Positions 10,001 to 18,600 of a stretch of 64,000 nucleotides of DNA are shown piece by piece. Source of the stretch: Acetivibrio cellulolyticus CD2 (lineage in GTDB: Bacteria; Bacillota; Clostridia; Acetivibrionales; Acetivibrionaceae); contig NZ_JH556659.1 in NCBI RefSeq assembly GCF_000179595.2, positions 539,016-603,015 on the forward strand, read 5' to 3'. Position 1 is the stretch's first letter; every line of letters begins with the position of its first letter. Made by a program: the position numbers and the translations under genes. The notes under the pieces are model-generated. The model did not search any database. It saw only the letters and a program-made list of their open reading frames with translations, and was not told the origin of the DNA.

Positions 10001-11227
10001 GAAATAACAGAAGCCATAGTAAAAATGAATGGTGAAGAGGCATTGAAGCATGCTGATGAATTACTTGATGGTCTTAAAGGGTCTGGGCTTGCAGATGATT
10101 TGATAGAGAATGCCGCAAAACGTGGTGGCATAGAGGCTTTAGAAGAATTGGCTGAATTCCAGGCTAAGCATGGAAATGAAATTACTGAAGCTATTGTTAA
10201 GATGAACGGTGAAGAGGCATTGAAGCATGCAGATGAATTGCTTGACGGTCTCAAAGGAACCGGGCTTGCCGATGATTTGATAGAAAACTCTGCAAAACGT
10301 GGTGGCGTAGAGGCTTTAGAAGAATTGGCTGATTTCCAGGCTAAGCATGGAAATGAAGTTACTGAAGCCATTGTTAAGATGAACGGTGAAGAGGCATTGA
10401 AACATGCCGATGAGTTGCTGGATACACTTAAAGGGTCAAAACTTGCAGATGATTTGATAGAGGATATTGCAAAACGTGGAGGAGTAGAGGTATTAGAAGA
10501 ACTTGTTGAATTCCAGGCAAAACACGGTGATGAAATAACTGAAGCTATACTCAAGATAGATGGAGAAACAGTTTTGAAGCAGGCAGATCAACTGTTAGAC
10601 AAACTAAAAGCTTTGGGAATTGCTGATGAAGTAATGGAGAAATTTGCAAAACGTGGAGGCGTAAAAGTAATAGATGAAGCAGCTGACAAACTAAGTAAAT
10701 TGTCACCAAACCAAATATCTTCATTTAATTTAAGTAATTCATCAGATATTAAGTCGATTTTAGGCTCAGATTACAGTACACATTTGACAGATGTAAAGGG
10801 ATTCTCGCAAAGTGCTGCAATTACAGGCGGGCACAACAAAGTTAATTTCTATAATTACATAAATAATAATGGCATTCAGATAAATCAGATTTCAGTAACT
10901 CCTCACTCCTCAGTCAGTGGTGTTGAGGTTATAAAGTACCAGATACCGGCAAAGGATGCTGCTGGCAATATAATCAAAGATACAGCAGGAAATATTGTAT
11001 GGAAAAAGACAATATTTGAAAAGACTGTCTATGATCCAAGTATTATCCCTGATTCGCAGATGATAAATTGGGGGGAAGAAGCAATGAAAGAAGGTTTGGA
11101 TAACTTAAAGTTGACGTTCCAGCCAGGTAGTAATACAATAATTGAAGGCATATTTAATGGCCTTAAGATGAGGGGGTATTGGAACCCTACAACTGGAGCA
11201 ATTGACAATTTCCACCCTATTTTATAA
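7079..11227 (+). CDS. exported transglutaminase-like protein with tandem repeats and C-terminal toxin-like domain
   Basis: A 1382-residue protein. Signal peptide about 1-31; coiled-coil-prone, charged region about 50-170; transglutaminase-like domain about 238-388. The His (EHVWVEAY) and Asp (IPLDPSF) of the catalytic triad are visible, but the Cys position reads Asp in SGNDYDQAS. A hydrophobic multi-helix segment (about 855-930) is followed by four 59-residue repeats (about 967-1202). The last 140 residues contain TGGHN, TPHSS, YQIPAKD, KTVYDPS and a terminal NFHPIL. From memory these resemble CdiA/polymorphic-toxin C-terminal nuclease domains. A small gene that looks like an immunity gene starts 27 bp downstream, as in toxin/immunity loci. 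The AGGAGG-like site before 7079 (GGAGG, 11 bases) supports the start. Alternative: a structural surface protein with a domesticated tail. Confidence 0.75.
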   Translation: MGVKRSIKIISIFVLVAFCFTFGLPLQQVAALEATIASVETQEANIQYEEPETSTNLGAFADELITHINNLRECLKNNELAQFRSELKNTKNSLKKITEDISKELLENKSILDKLKASAAKIRYEKFKAETENKLNAFAKSFDEIEKISSVESLDASSIEILKTRIDEIENRISCEQPVQPLGKSLPHSNASIKPEEPIIGNDSSASYAGKSGDAAYEVLPNTAVEGDLAVTPETILSEEAKKLADSFDTPVKAYEYVHNNIDFEPYYGSRMGAVGTFNQLSGNDYDQASLLIAMLRYKGIPARYVKGTIELPIAKLMGWTGTQNPEAAVKVFGALGNPTVSIVSGGKVVAVRTEHVWVEAYVPYKSYNRVGVGRGSKIWIPLDPSFKQYTMVKGLDIKEITGATEEQIMEAFKLNADKSKDGDVVKDVNFDKMNSFLDGVSEKIEKYAADNKDKGRDLTDLIGGKRIKPENLGVLPLSLPYKALNTLAKTNTIHEADSEKIGFSISGNELFDLSSGGSDQFNVEFKAVELYGKRVTLLWVPASTEDKNIINSYGGLYKTPTYMIQLKPQLKVDGKVVAEGSAVGFANRQEFTITMGHVGRPAEEVINPVTAGGIYSISFDYGKIEADELKVIQERLAKVKDTATEESIYTDEVMGEILNSVGKAYFAQLDGINSVIARSMNVSAIRQVSEAMTGYQPTVKYMFGVPVEVSGGSFYIDVDHDVVGVTSLENNKENEIAYMLNSGIIGSSMEHVIHEQIFKVPSVSSIKIISEANARGIPVYSIAKDDIGKIDELNVSSYVKTDIRNSVNSGKIVIIPKEEIQYYDWYGTGYIVMDPETGAAGYMISGGIAGGSIGKTVVVTLMGLASLIMGVIDVVSIAMAMIAITNPWLLLLYGALLALSTYAVFDTINNIIMYWETGDYKYAKSLALDLFINLATLGLFKIIGKFAPSIKNMFNGLFKQMDDVIEFQAKYGDEITEAIVKMNGEEALKHADELLDGLKGSGLADDLIENAAKRGGIEALEELAEFQAKHGNEITEAIVKMNGEEALKHADELLDGLKGTGLADDLIENSAKRGGVEALEELADFQAKHGNEVTEAIVKMNGEEALKHADELLDTLKGSKLADDLIEDIAKRGGVEVLEELVEFQAKHGDEITEAILKIDGETVLKQADQLLDKLKALGIADEVMEKFAKRGGVKVIDEAADKLSKLSPNQISSFNLSNSSDIKSILGSDYSTHLTDVKGFSQSAAITGGHNKVNFYNYINNNGIQINQISVTPHSSVSGVEVIKYQIPAKDAAGNIIKDTAGNIVWKKTIFEKTVYDPSIIPDSQMINWGEEAMKEGLDNLKLTFQPGSNTIIEGIFNGLKMRGYWNPTTGAIDNFHPIL
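9977..10684 (+). repeat. four in-frame 177-bp tandem repeats (59 residues each)
   Basis: Copies begin at 9977, 10154, 10331 and 10508, exactly 177 bp apart, each encoding EFQAK(Y/H)G(D/N)E(I/V)TEAI followed by a helical stretch ending KRGG. Copies 1-3 are nearly identical (GEEALKHADELLD in each). Copy 4 has diverged (GETVLKQADQLLD). They lie between the hydrophobic segment and the toxin-like tail, and probably form a helical stalk or linker. Confidence 0.95.
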
Positions 11228-11254
11228 TTGCAATTATTAAGGAGGCAATAATAC

Positions 11255-11626
11255 ATGAGTAGCAAATTTGAGAATATGGAAGGGATTGATATTTCGTGGA
11301 GTCCAATGACTAATTACTTTGAGAGCCTACAGGATTCGAAATTTATGGAAGTTCTGGATTACTTCTCAAAGGATTATGGTTATGGAAATGAATATCATAT
11401 TTGTTCATTTGCCAGCAACTGGCATCCTCAAGAGGAAGGATATTTTGAAACAGGAGTACAATTTGTTGATGCAACTGGCGAAGGCGAAAAAAGTATTATA
11501 GTTAGCTATTCTGTATTCTTCAAATTTCTGAGCATTGCCTGCGAAGATTACCTTGCAAGGTATCCAGAAGATAGGAGTGAAATTGAAAAAGCACTTAAGG
11601 TTATACAAGAAAGGTACAATATTTAA
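11255..11626 (+). CDS. probable immunity protein for the upstream toxin-like domain
   Basis: A 123-residue acidic cytoplasmic protein with no signal peptide or membrane segment, preceded by AAGGAGG nine bases before the ATG. It starts 27 bp after the large toxin-like gene and is followed by a strong terminator, so the two end one transcript. Visible features are WSPMTNYFES, SFASNWHPQEEGYF and a helical end with ACEDYLARYPEDRSEIE. From memory this resembles proteins annotated as CdiI-type ribonuclease-toxin immunity proteins; I cannot confirm that here. Size, acidity, position and the shared terminator all fit an immunity role, which remains an inference. Confidence 0.6.
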   Translation: MSSKFENMEGIDISWSPMTNYFESLQDSKFMEVLDYFSKDYGYGNEYHICSFASNWHPQEEGYFETGVQFVDATGEGEKSIIVSYSVFFKFLSIACEDYLARYPEDRSEIEKALKVIQERYNI

Positions 11627-11644
11627 CTGATTATAACTTATGAG

Positions 11645-11688
11645 AAAACCCCGAACAAACCAAAAAAAGTTTGTTTAGGGGTTTTTTC
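11645..11688 (+). terminator. intrinsic terminator after the toxin/immunity-like pair
   Basis: AAAACCCCgAACAAAC pairs with GTTTGTTtaGGGGTTTT across an eight-base loop, followed by a T-run. It lies 18 bases after the immunity-like stop codon. Confidence 0.9.
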
Positions 11689-11827
11689 GTTAGTACCTTA
11701 ATTTTGACGTGCGCCTTGATGGCCCGGGGTTTTTACTGAAACGAACACTTATATCCAGAGCCCATAATAGATAATATTACTACAGTCTCTTTCTGGAAGT
11801 CTTTGGATAGTTGCAAATTTGGATAAG

Positions 11828-11856
11828 TTTAACTTTAAATTTATTTATGCTATAAT
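11828..11856 (+). promoter_or_regulatory. candidate sigma-A promoter of the hydrolase gene
   Basis: TATAAT at 11851-11856 lies 17 bases after TTTAAC at 11828-11833. The -10 is perfect and the -35 weak. It is 110 bp before the hydrolase start and downstream of the preceding terminator. Confidence 0.4.
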
Positions 11857-11965
11857 CCATAATTATATAGTTCAAAATGAGTAATACATTGTGGTAGTAA
11901 CAGACTAATATGGGTACCGTAGAAATTATTTAAAAAAGCAGCTATAAATAGGATAGGTGAGGATT

Positions 11966-12769
11966 GTGATAAATTCATTTAAAGAAAAGATTGTAGAAAA
12001 GGATGGCTGTAATATTCATTATTGGATATCTGTAAAGCTCAATGCTCCTTGGCTTATATTTTTGCATGGTGCAGGAACTGATCATAGAATGTTTGACAAT
12101 CAAATATCTGCAGTGTGTGATAAATTCAGTATATTGCTTTGGGATGCAAGAGGTCATGGATTGTCAAGGCCAATGGGGAATGGATTTAGCATAAAACTGC
12201 TGATTGATGATTTGATTGAAATAATGAATATTGAAGGTATCGACAGTGCTACATTTATTGGTCAATCTATGGGAGGAAATACCGCACAGGAAATGTCTTT
12301 TTACCATCCTGAAAGAGTAAAGAATCTGGTTTTAATTGATTGTACATGTAACACAATGAAACTTTCATGGATAGAAAGATTGCTTGTAAACTCGACACCA
12401 TTTTTATTACCTATTTTCCCATGGAAATTACTGATGAACATGAGCGCTCAAGTAAGCTCTATTAAACCTGAAGTACAGAGTTATTTAAATGAGACCTTCG
12501 GTGTTGTTGGGAAAGGTGATTTTACAAAAATATTTACTGAAACTGCTGCATGCCTACACTATGAGAAAGATTATAAAATAAACAAGCCAATGCTGCTTGT
12601 TTGTGGAGAATTTGATAATACAGGAAATATCAAAAAAATTGCTTTGCCGTGGTCGTTGAAGGAACCAAATTGTAGTTTTCATACGATAAAAAATGCAAGC
12701 CATTGTTCTCAACAGGATAATCCTCATGAGTTTAATAAATTACTGACGGACTTTTTGCTTGAACATTGA
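11966..12769 (+). CDS. alpha/beta hydrolase
   Basis: A 267-residue alpha/beta-hydrolase-fold protein. Features are FLHGAGTDHRMF (oxyanion region), WDARGHGLS, the nucleophile elbow GQSMGGN (about residue 98), CGEFDN (acid) and ASHCSQQDNP (His). It most resembles the broad esterase/carboxylesterase or MenH-like class; the substrate is unknown. The frame is open to GTG at 11957, but GTG at 11966 has AGGTGA at the ideal distance (11955-11960) and is preferred. It is monocistronic, flanked by terminators, and not close in sequence to the hydrolase at the left end of the window. Confidence 0.85.
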   Translation: MINSFKEKIVEKDGCNIHYWISVKLNAPWLIFLHGAGTDHRMFDNQISAVCDKFSILLWDARGHGLSRPMGNGFSIKLLIDDLIEIMNIEGIDSATFIGQSMGGNTAQEMSFYHPERVKNLVLIDCTCNTMKLSWIERLLVNSTPFLLPIFPWKLLMNMSAQVSSIKPEVQSYLNETFGVVGKGDFTKIFTETAACLHYEKDYKINKPMLLVCGEFDNTGNIKKIALPWSLKEPNCSFHTIKNASHCSQQDNPHEFNKLLTDFLLEH

Positions 12770-12854
12770 CAGTGAAAGTTTGTAAATATATAATTTATTT
12801 ATAAGTTGGATGTATTATGTAATGGTGTAAAAAGAAGTTTGTAAATTAATTGTA

Positions 12855-12897
12855 AAGTGCTTATCATCTATCTTTGATTAAGCACTTAATTTTATTT
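12855..12897 (+). terminator. intrinsic terminator, abutting the next gene's RBS
   Basis: AAGTGCTTA pairs with TAAGCACTT, then AATTTTATTTT. It ends the hydrolase transcript and lies directly before the GGGGGG ribosome binding site of the dockerin gene, so any transcript of that gene from upstream must cross it. Confidence 0.75.
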
Positions 12898-12911
12898 TAG
12901 GGGGGAATAAA

Positions 12912-15290
12912 TTGTTTAAGTTTGTCAAATTATTATTGTTTGTACCAGTTGTTTTATTGGTAAGTCAGATTGTTAATGTATCAGGAATGGGTATTGCTGT
13001 TTTTGCTGAGGAAGGGATAGTTAATGATAATGTGGCTATATATGGAGATGTAAATGGAGATAACAAGGTCAATTCATTAGACTTTGCTTATATGAGACAA
13101 TACCTTCTAGGGATTATAACTAACTTCCCATACGACAATGGGATTAAGGCAGCAGATGTAGATGGAAATGGAGCGTTTAGTTCAATTGATTTCGGATTTA
13201 TGAGGCAATATCTGCTTGGAAAAATTGATGATTTTCCTGTAAATAATCAAACACCAACGATAACCCCGACTCCAACGCTGTCAACACAAACAATAATGCC
13301 AACAGTAACGCCAACATCTACTGCAGCATTAAGCGAATTTATTCAATCAAAACCATCAAATCTTAATGTAATAATAAGTGATTCAAATAGCATTGAATTA
13401 TCCTGGGACATGGTTGAGGGTGCAGTGGCATATGAAGTGTTAAAAAATGAAGTTTCTATTAGAACAACGGAGATTCTTAAATTCACTGATTCAAGTTTAA
13501 CGGAAGGGTTAGATTATACATATTCTATAAAAGCTATAAATGATAAGGGAGAAAATTCTCTTGATAGTGATAAAGTAATTGTAAATACCGGAGAGGCAAC
13601 TATAAATTCTAATACTATTTTAAATGAAAATCGGTTTTATAAAAGTTTGATTCTAGATAATGGAGCATCACTTGATCTCAATGGTTATGTACTTGATGTT
13701 CAATTGAATTTTGTTCAGATTAATGGAATAGTGAACATAAACTCAGGAAGATTGAAGATTGGAAGCGACTATTCAATTAAAAACGATGGCATACTCCAGA
13801 TGATAAATGAATCAGACTATGTGTATGTTGGAGGGGATTTTACAACAGCAAGTAGATATGATTACACTGATGAAAATAGAAATAAGTACTTTTCTGCAGG
13901 AATAATTGAGGTAAAAGGAAGCTTTAATTGCATAAATGATGATAGCTTTAGAGCAACAGGAAGCCATAAGGTTATTTTGTCAGGGAATGCAGAACAGGAA
14001 GTTAATAGTACTTATATTTATGATGAAGCGCTCCGAAATAGCTATGCTATGTTTAATGAACTGGAAATAAAGAATGAAGCAGGAGTGAGATTCGATTCGG
14101 AAATATCAATAAGAAAAATGCAAGGTAACTATAAAGTTGCAGGGAAATTAACACTAAATTATGTTGAGACTATAACTGGAGATGTAAAAATTGAAGGAGA
14201 TTTAAAGCTTATAAGAGGGGTTTTAGATTTATCTGGGCATATTTTTTCAGTAACTGGTAACTTTACTCAGTCTTCAGAAGTATTATCAAATACAGTAAAA
14301 GTAAATAAAGGCAGGTTAGAAGTGAATGGGAATTATTGTGTAGGCTCTGAAACAGAGACTTATGACCGTTATTCAATGCTACAAATGATAGATGAAGCTG
14401 ATTATGTTTATGTTGGTGGGAACTTAACAATAATGAGTGGATATAATTACTTTTACGAATTAAATCAAGGTAAAAGTGATATTGAATACTTTAAAGCAGG
14501 TATACTGGAAGTAAAAGGGGATTTTAACTGTCTGCATTCGCAATGTTTTGTAGCTTCAGGGAGCCACAAAGTAATATTATCAGGTAATTCTGAACAGATG
14601 GTTAACAATAGCTACTTGGATGGTGGAACTCTTTATAATAGTTGTCCTGTATTTAATGAATTAGAAATAAAAAATGAAACTGGAATAAGATTTGATATGT
14701 CAATAGGTATTAGAAAAATGAAAGGTAACTATAAAGTTATTGGTGAATTGGGATTGGCAATTGAACTACCCTTAGCAGAAGATGTAAAAATTGAAGGGGA
14801 TTTAAAATATGTTGGTTCAAATCTCGACTTGGGTGGACATAACTTTATAGTAACAGGAAATTTTACTCAGACTTCCGGCTATCATAATTCTATATTAAAT
14901 GTAAATAAAGGAAAACTTGAGGTTCATGGAAATTATACGATTAACACTGATGCAAAGTTTGAAGGTTATTCTTATGCGACGCTTCAAATGACAAATGAAG
15001 AGGATTATGTATATGTAGGAGGAGATTTTACTACTTACAGTATGGGCGATCATAGTGATTACCTCACAGCCGGAACGCTTGAAATAAAGGGTGATTTTAA
15101 TCAAACAAGTAACCCACTAAATTTCGCTGCATCAGGAACACACAAAACCATATTGTCAGGAGATACAGTACAAACTGTAACCTTTGAAAATCCGGAGACA
15201 TCTTCATTCAATGTACTTAAACTCACAAAACCCATTGATACAGGCTACATATTTAGTACAACACCTGTATGGAAGACGCTAGAACAGTGA
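12912..15290 (+). CDS. N-terminal-dockerin protein with FN3-like and solenoid repeats
   Basis: A 792-residue secreted cellulosomal protein of unknown activity. It starts at TTG with GGGGGG seven bases upstream. A signal peptide ends near residue 35 (IAVFA). A type I dockerin is at about 45-105 with two duplicated Ca-binding loops (DVNGDNKVNSLD and DVDGNGAFSSID), each followed by MRQYLLG. Then come a Thr/Pro linker, an FN3-like domain (about 145-225) and three beta-rich modules of about 200 residues with VYVGGDFT-like, LEVKGDFN-like and SHKVILSGN motifs. No catalytic family is recognised. The modules look like a right-handed beta-solenoid, perhaps for binding polysaccharide or cell surface. 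An N-terminal dockerin is the less common orientation. Confidence 0.85.
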   Translation: MFKFVKLLLFVPVVLLVSQIVNVSGMGIAVFAEEGIVNDNVAIYGDVNGDNKVNSLDFAYMRQYLLGIITNFPYDNGIKAADVDGNGAFSSIDFGFMRQYLLGKIDDFPVNNQTPTITPTPTLSTQTIMPTVTPTSTAALSEFIQSKPSNLNVIISDSNSIELSWDMVEGAVAYEVLKNEVSIRTTEILKFTDSSLTEGLDYTYSIKAINDKGENSLDSDKVIVNTGEATINSNTILNENRFYKSLILDNGASLDLNGYVLDVQLNFVQINGIVNINSGRLKIGSDYSIKNDGILQMINESDYVYVGGDFTTASRYDYTDENRNKYFSAGIIEVKGSFNCINDDSFRATGSHKVILSGNAEQEVNSTYIYDEALRNSYAMFNELEIKNEAGVRFDSEISIRKMQGNYKVAGKLTLNYVETITGDVKIEGDLKLIRGVLDLSGHIFSVTGNFTQSSEVLSNTVKVNKGRLEVNGNYCVGSETETYDRYSMLQMIDEADYVYVGGNLTIMSGYNYFYELNQGKSDIEYFKAGILEVKGDFNCLHSQCFVASGSHKVILSGNSEQMVNNSYLDGGTLYNSCPVFNELEIKNETGIRFDMSIGIRKMKGNYKVIGELGLAIELPLAEDVKIEGDLKYVGSNLDLGGHNFIVTGNFTQTSGYHNSILNVNKGKLEVHGNYTINTDAKFEGYSYATLQMTNEEDYVYVGGDFTTYSMGDHSDYLTAGTLEIKGDFNQTSNPLNFAASGTHKTILSGDTVQTVTFENPETSSFNVLKLTKPIDTGYIFSTTPVWKTLEQ
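13590..15250 (+). repeat. three ~200-residue modules within the dockerin protein
   Basis: The DYVYVGG motif recurs at about 13820, 14405 and 15008, a period of roughly 590-600 bp. The flanking elements YFxAGxxEVKG, SHKVILSG and FNELEIKNE recur with it. Copies 1 and 2 are most alike; copy 3 is shortened at its end. Confidence 0.85.
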
Positions 15291-15306
15291 AGTAAAAATG
15301 AGGGTC

Positions 15307-15335
15307 TTGACATAAATAAATTTAGTGATTAAAAT
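15307..15335 (+). promoter_or_regulatory. sigma-A promoter of the T-box leader/ileS
   Basis: A perfect TTGACA (15307-15312), a 17-base spacer and TAAAAT (15330-15335) lie just upstream of the leader RNA. Confidence 0.8.
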
Positions 15336-15341
15336 CATATT

Positions 15342-15610
15342 AATACTTTAATATTGTAAAAACGTTGATTGGAAAGAGTAGAGGGTGAAAACTTTCTAGA
15401 GAGCAGGTGAGGGTGGAATACCTGCAAGGCTAACCTTTGAAAATCATCCATGAGTTGTATCCTGAAGTTGTTTAATGCGTAGGGAATACCGGTTGCTTGT
15501 CCGTTAAAGCATTTTGAGTGATTGTGGAGGGTTGCCTTCTGCATTAATTTGGGTGGTACCGCGTGAGATTTTATATCCTCTCGTCCCTTTTGGGATGAGG
15601 GGATTTTTAT
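15342..15610 (+). ncRNA. T-box leader (isoleucine type) of ileS
   Basis: A tRNA-sensing leader. It has the AGAGAGC stem I motif (near 15400), the invariant T-box GGGTGGTACCGCG at 15551-15563, and a terminator made of CCTCTCGTCCC and GGGATGAGG with a T-run at about 15576-15608. In the 3' side of stem I, the ATC at 15443-15445 (with a second ATC directly after) is a plausible Ile specifier, in agreement with the downstream gene. Uncharged tRNA-Ile would stabilise the antiterminator and permit ileS transcription. Confidence 0.92.
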
Positions 15611-15653
15611 ATTGATAAAATTAATTTACAATAAATGATCGGAGGTAAGGAAA

Positions 15654-18600
15654 ATGTATAAAAAAGTTTCGACAAACCTCAATTTTGTCGACAGAGAAAA
15701 GGAAGTTCTGAAATACTGGAAAGACAACAAAATATTTGAGAAAAGTATCGAAATGAGAGAAGGTGGAGAGACATTCACTTTTTATGATGGCCCTCCAACA
15801 GCAAACGGTAAGCCTCACATTGGTCATATACTGACTCGTGTTATAAAGGATATTGTTCCAAGGTATAAGACAATGAAGGGCTATAAAGTTTTAAGAAAGG
15901 CCGGATGGGATACTCATGGACTTCCTGTTGAGCTTGAAGTTGAAAAGTTGCTCGGAATAGATGGAAAGCCTGAAATCGAAAAGTTTGGTGTTGAACCCTT
16001 TATTGCAAACTGTAAAAAAAGCGTATGGAAATATAAGGGCGAATGGGAGCAAATGAGTGACAGAGTTGGTTACTGGGCTGACATGGAAGAACCTTATATA
16101 ACTTATGATAACAATTATATCGAATCGGTTTGGTGGGCTCTGAAAAGAATATGGGATCAGGATCTTTTGTACAAAGGTCACAAAATTGTGCCTTATTGTC
16201 CACGCTGTGGAACTTCACTTTCAAGCCACGAAGTTGCGCAGGGCTATAAGGATGTTAAAGAACCTTCAATCTACGTTAAATTCCAGGTTAAAGGTGAGAA
16301 GAATGTTTACCTCATGGCATGGACGACAACACCATGGACACTTCCATCAAACGTAGCGCTTACAGTAAATCCACGTGAAACCTATGTAAAGGTTAAGTGT
16401 TCTGATGAGGTATATATATTAGCAGAAGCTTTGGCTCCTTCTGTATTGAAGGAAGAATATGAAGTACTTGAGAAAATGGATGGCAAGTCTATGATCGGTA
16501 TGGAATATGAGCCTTTATTTGATTTTGTGAAGGTTGACAAGAAAGCTTACTATGTTGCAGGCGGCGACTTTGTAACTTTGACAGACGGTACTGGAATCGT
16601 TCATACAGCACCTGCATTTGGTGAAGATGATGCCAAAGTGGGCAGAGAATATGATTTACCTTTCCTTCAAGCCGTTAATGACCGCGGTAACTTTATTGAA
16701 GCTGTTACACCTTGGAAAGGTATGTTTGTTAAGGATGCAGATCCTAAGATTATTGAACACCTTGAAGGCAGAAATTTAATATACAAAAAGCTTGATTATG
16801 AACACTCGTACCCGTTCTGTTGGAGATGTGATACACATCTTCTGTACTATGCAATGGATACCTGGTTTGTAAAGATGACAGCTGTTAAGGATAAGCTTCT
16901 TAAGAATAACAACAAGATTAACTGGCTGCCTGATAATATCAGGGAAGGTCGTATGGGTAACTTCCTTGAGAATGTTGTGGATTGGGGACTTAGCCGTTCA
17001 AGGTATTGGGGAACTCCACTGCCTATATGGGAATGTGAATGCGGTCACCGCCATGTAATTGGAAGTATTGCCGAACTTAAGGAAATGGGTGAAAATGTCC
17101 CAGATGACATAGAACTTCACAAGCCATTTATAGATAATGTTTTCTTGAAATGTCCGAAATGTAACACCGGTAAGATGAAGAGGGTATCCGAAGTTATAGA
17201 CTGCTGGTTTGATTCAGGTTCAATGCCTTTTGCACAGTGGCACTACCCATTTGAAAACCAGGAGATTTTCAAGGATAACTACCCTGCAGACTTTATAAGT
17301 GAAGCTATTGACCAGACAAGAGGATGGTTCTATACTCTGCTTGCAATATCAACGCTTCTCTTTGATGAGCCGGCATTTAAAAACGTTATAGTTTTAGGTC
17401 ATGTAAATGATAAAGACGGAATAAAGATGAGCAAACACAAGGGTAATGTTGTTGACCCATGGACTGTACTTGATAAACAGGGTGCCGATGCTGTTCGCTG
17501 GTACTTCTATATAAATAGTGCCCCATGGCTTCCAAACCGTTTCTATGAAGAAGCTGTAAGCGAAAGCCAGAGAAAGTTTATGGGTACACTCTGGAATACC
17601 TATGCCTTTTATGTGCTGTATGCAGGTATAGACCAGTTTGATCCAAAGCAATACAAGCTTGAATATGAAAAGCTCTCTGTTATGGATAAATGGGTATTGT
17701 CAAAAATGAATACTTTAATTGCAACTGTTGACAAGAACCTGGCAAATTACAGGATAACCGAGTCAGCAAGAGCTATTCAGGAATTTACAGATGATTTGAG
17801 TAACTGGTACGTAAGAAGAAGCAGAGAGCGTTTCTGGCAGAAGGATATGACACAGGACAAGATAAATGCTTACATGACACTTTACACAGTTCTTGTTCAA
17901 TTAATTACAGTTTCAGCACCTTTTGTACCATTTGTAGCTGAAGAGATTTACAGCAACCTTGTAAGAAATATTGACAGCAACGCTCCGGAAAGTGTTCATT
18001 TGTGCGATTTCCCAGTTGCTGACGAGAAGATCATAGACAAGGAACTTGAAAAGAATATGGACCTTGTTTTAAAACTGGTTGTATTAGGACGTGCTTGCAG
18101 AAATACTGCAAACATAAAAAACCGTCAACCAGCTGCAAGGGTGTATGTAAAAGCTGGCTTTGAGCTTCCCGAAATGTTCAATGAGCTTGTCAAAGACGAG
18201 TTGAACGTGAAAGAAGTAGTGTTTACTGAAGATGCAAGGCGTTTTACCAAGTATAAGTTCAAGCCTCAGCTCAGAACTTTAGGTTCAAGGTACGGTAAGC
18301 TTGTTCCGTCGATAGCCAAAGTTCTTACTGAAATAGATGATAACATGGTTATGGAAAAGTTCGCTAAAGGCGAGAAGGTGACTTTTGAGCTTGAAGGTAC
18401 GACTGTCGAACTTGCTGAGGCTGACGTATTAATTGAGACTTCTCAGAAGGATGGATTTGTGTCCGAAGCTGAAAAGGATACAACGGTTGTTTTAGATACG
18501 AATCTTACACCTGAGCTTATTGAAGAAGGTTTTGTACGTGAAATAATTAGCAAGATCCAGACAATGAGGAAGGAAGCAGGATTTGAGGTTCAGGATCATA

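Noticed and set aside
9838-10554. 238-codon Ser/Ala-rich frame antisense to the tandem repeats
   Set aside because: It is the antisense shadow of the 177-bp repeats; its repetitive low-complexity sequence has no start signal.
12912-15290. Assigning a glycoside hydrolase or pectate lyase activity to the solenoid repeats
   Set aside because: No catalytic motif of those families was visible; repeats alone do not support an enzyme call.
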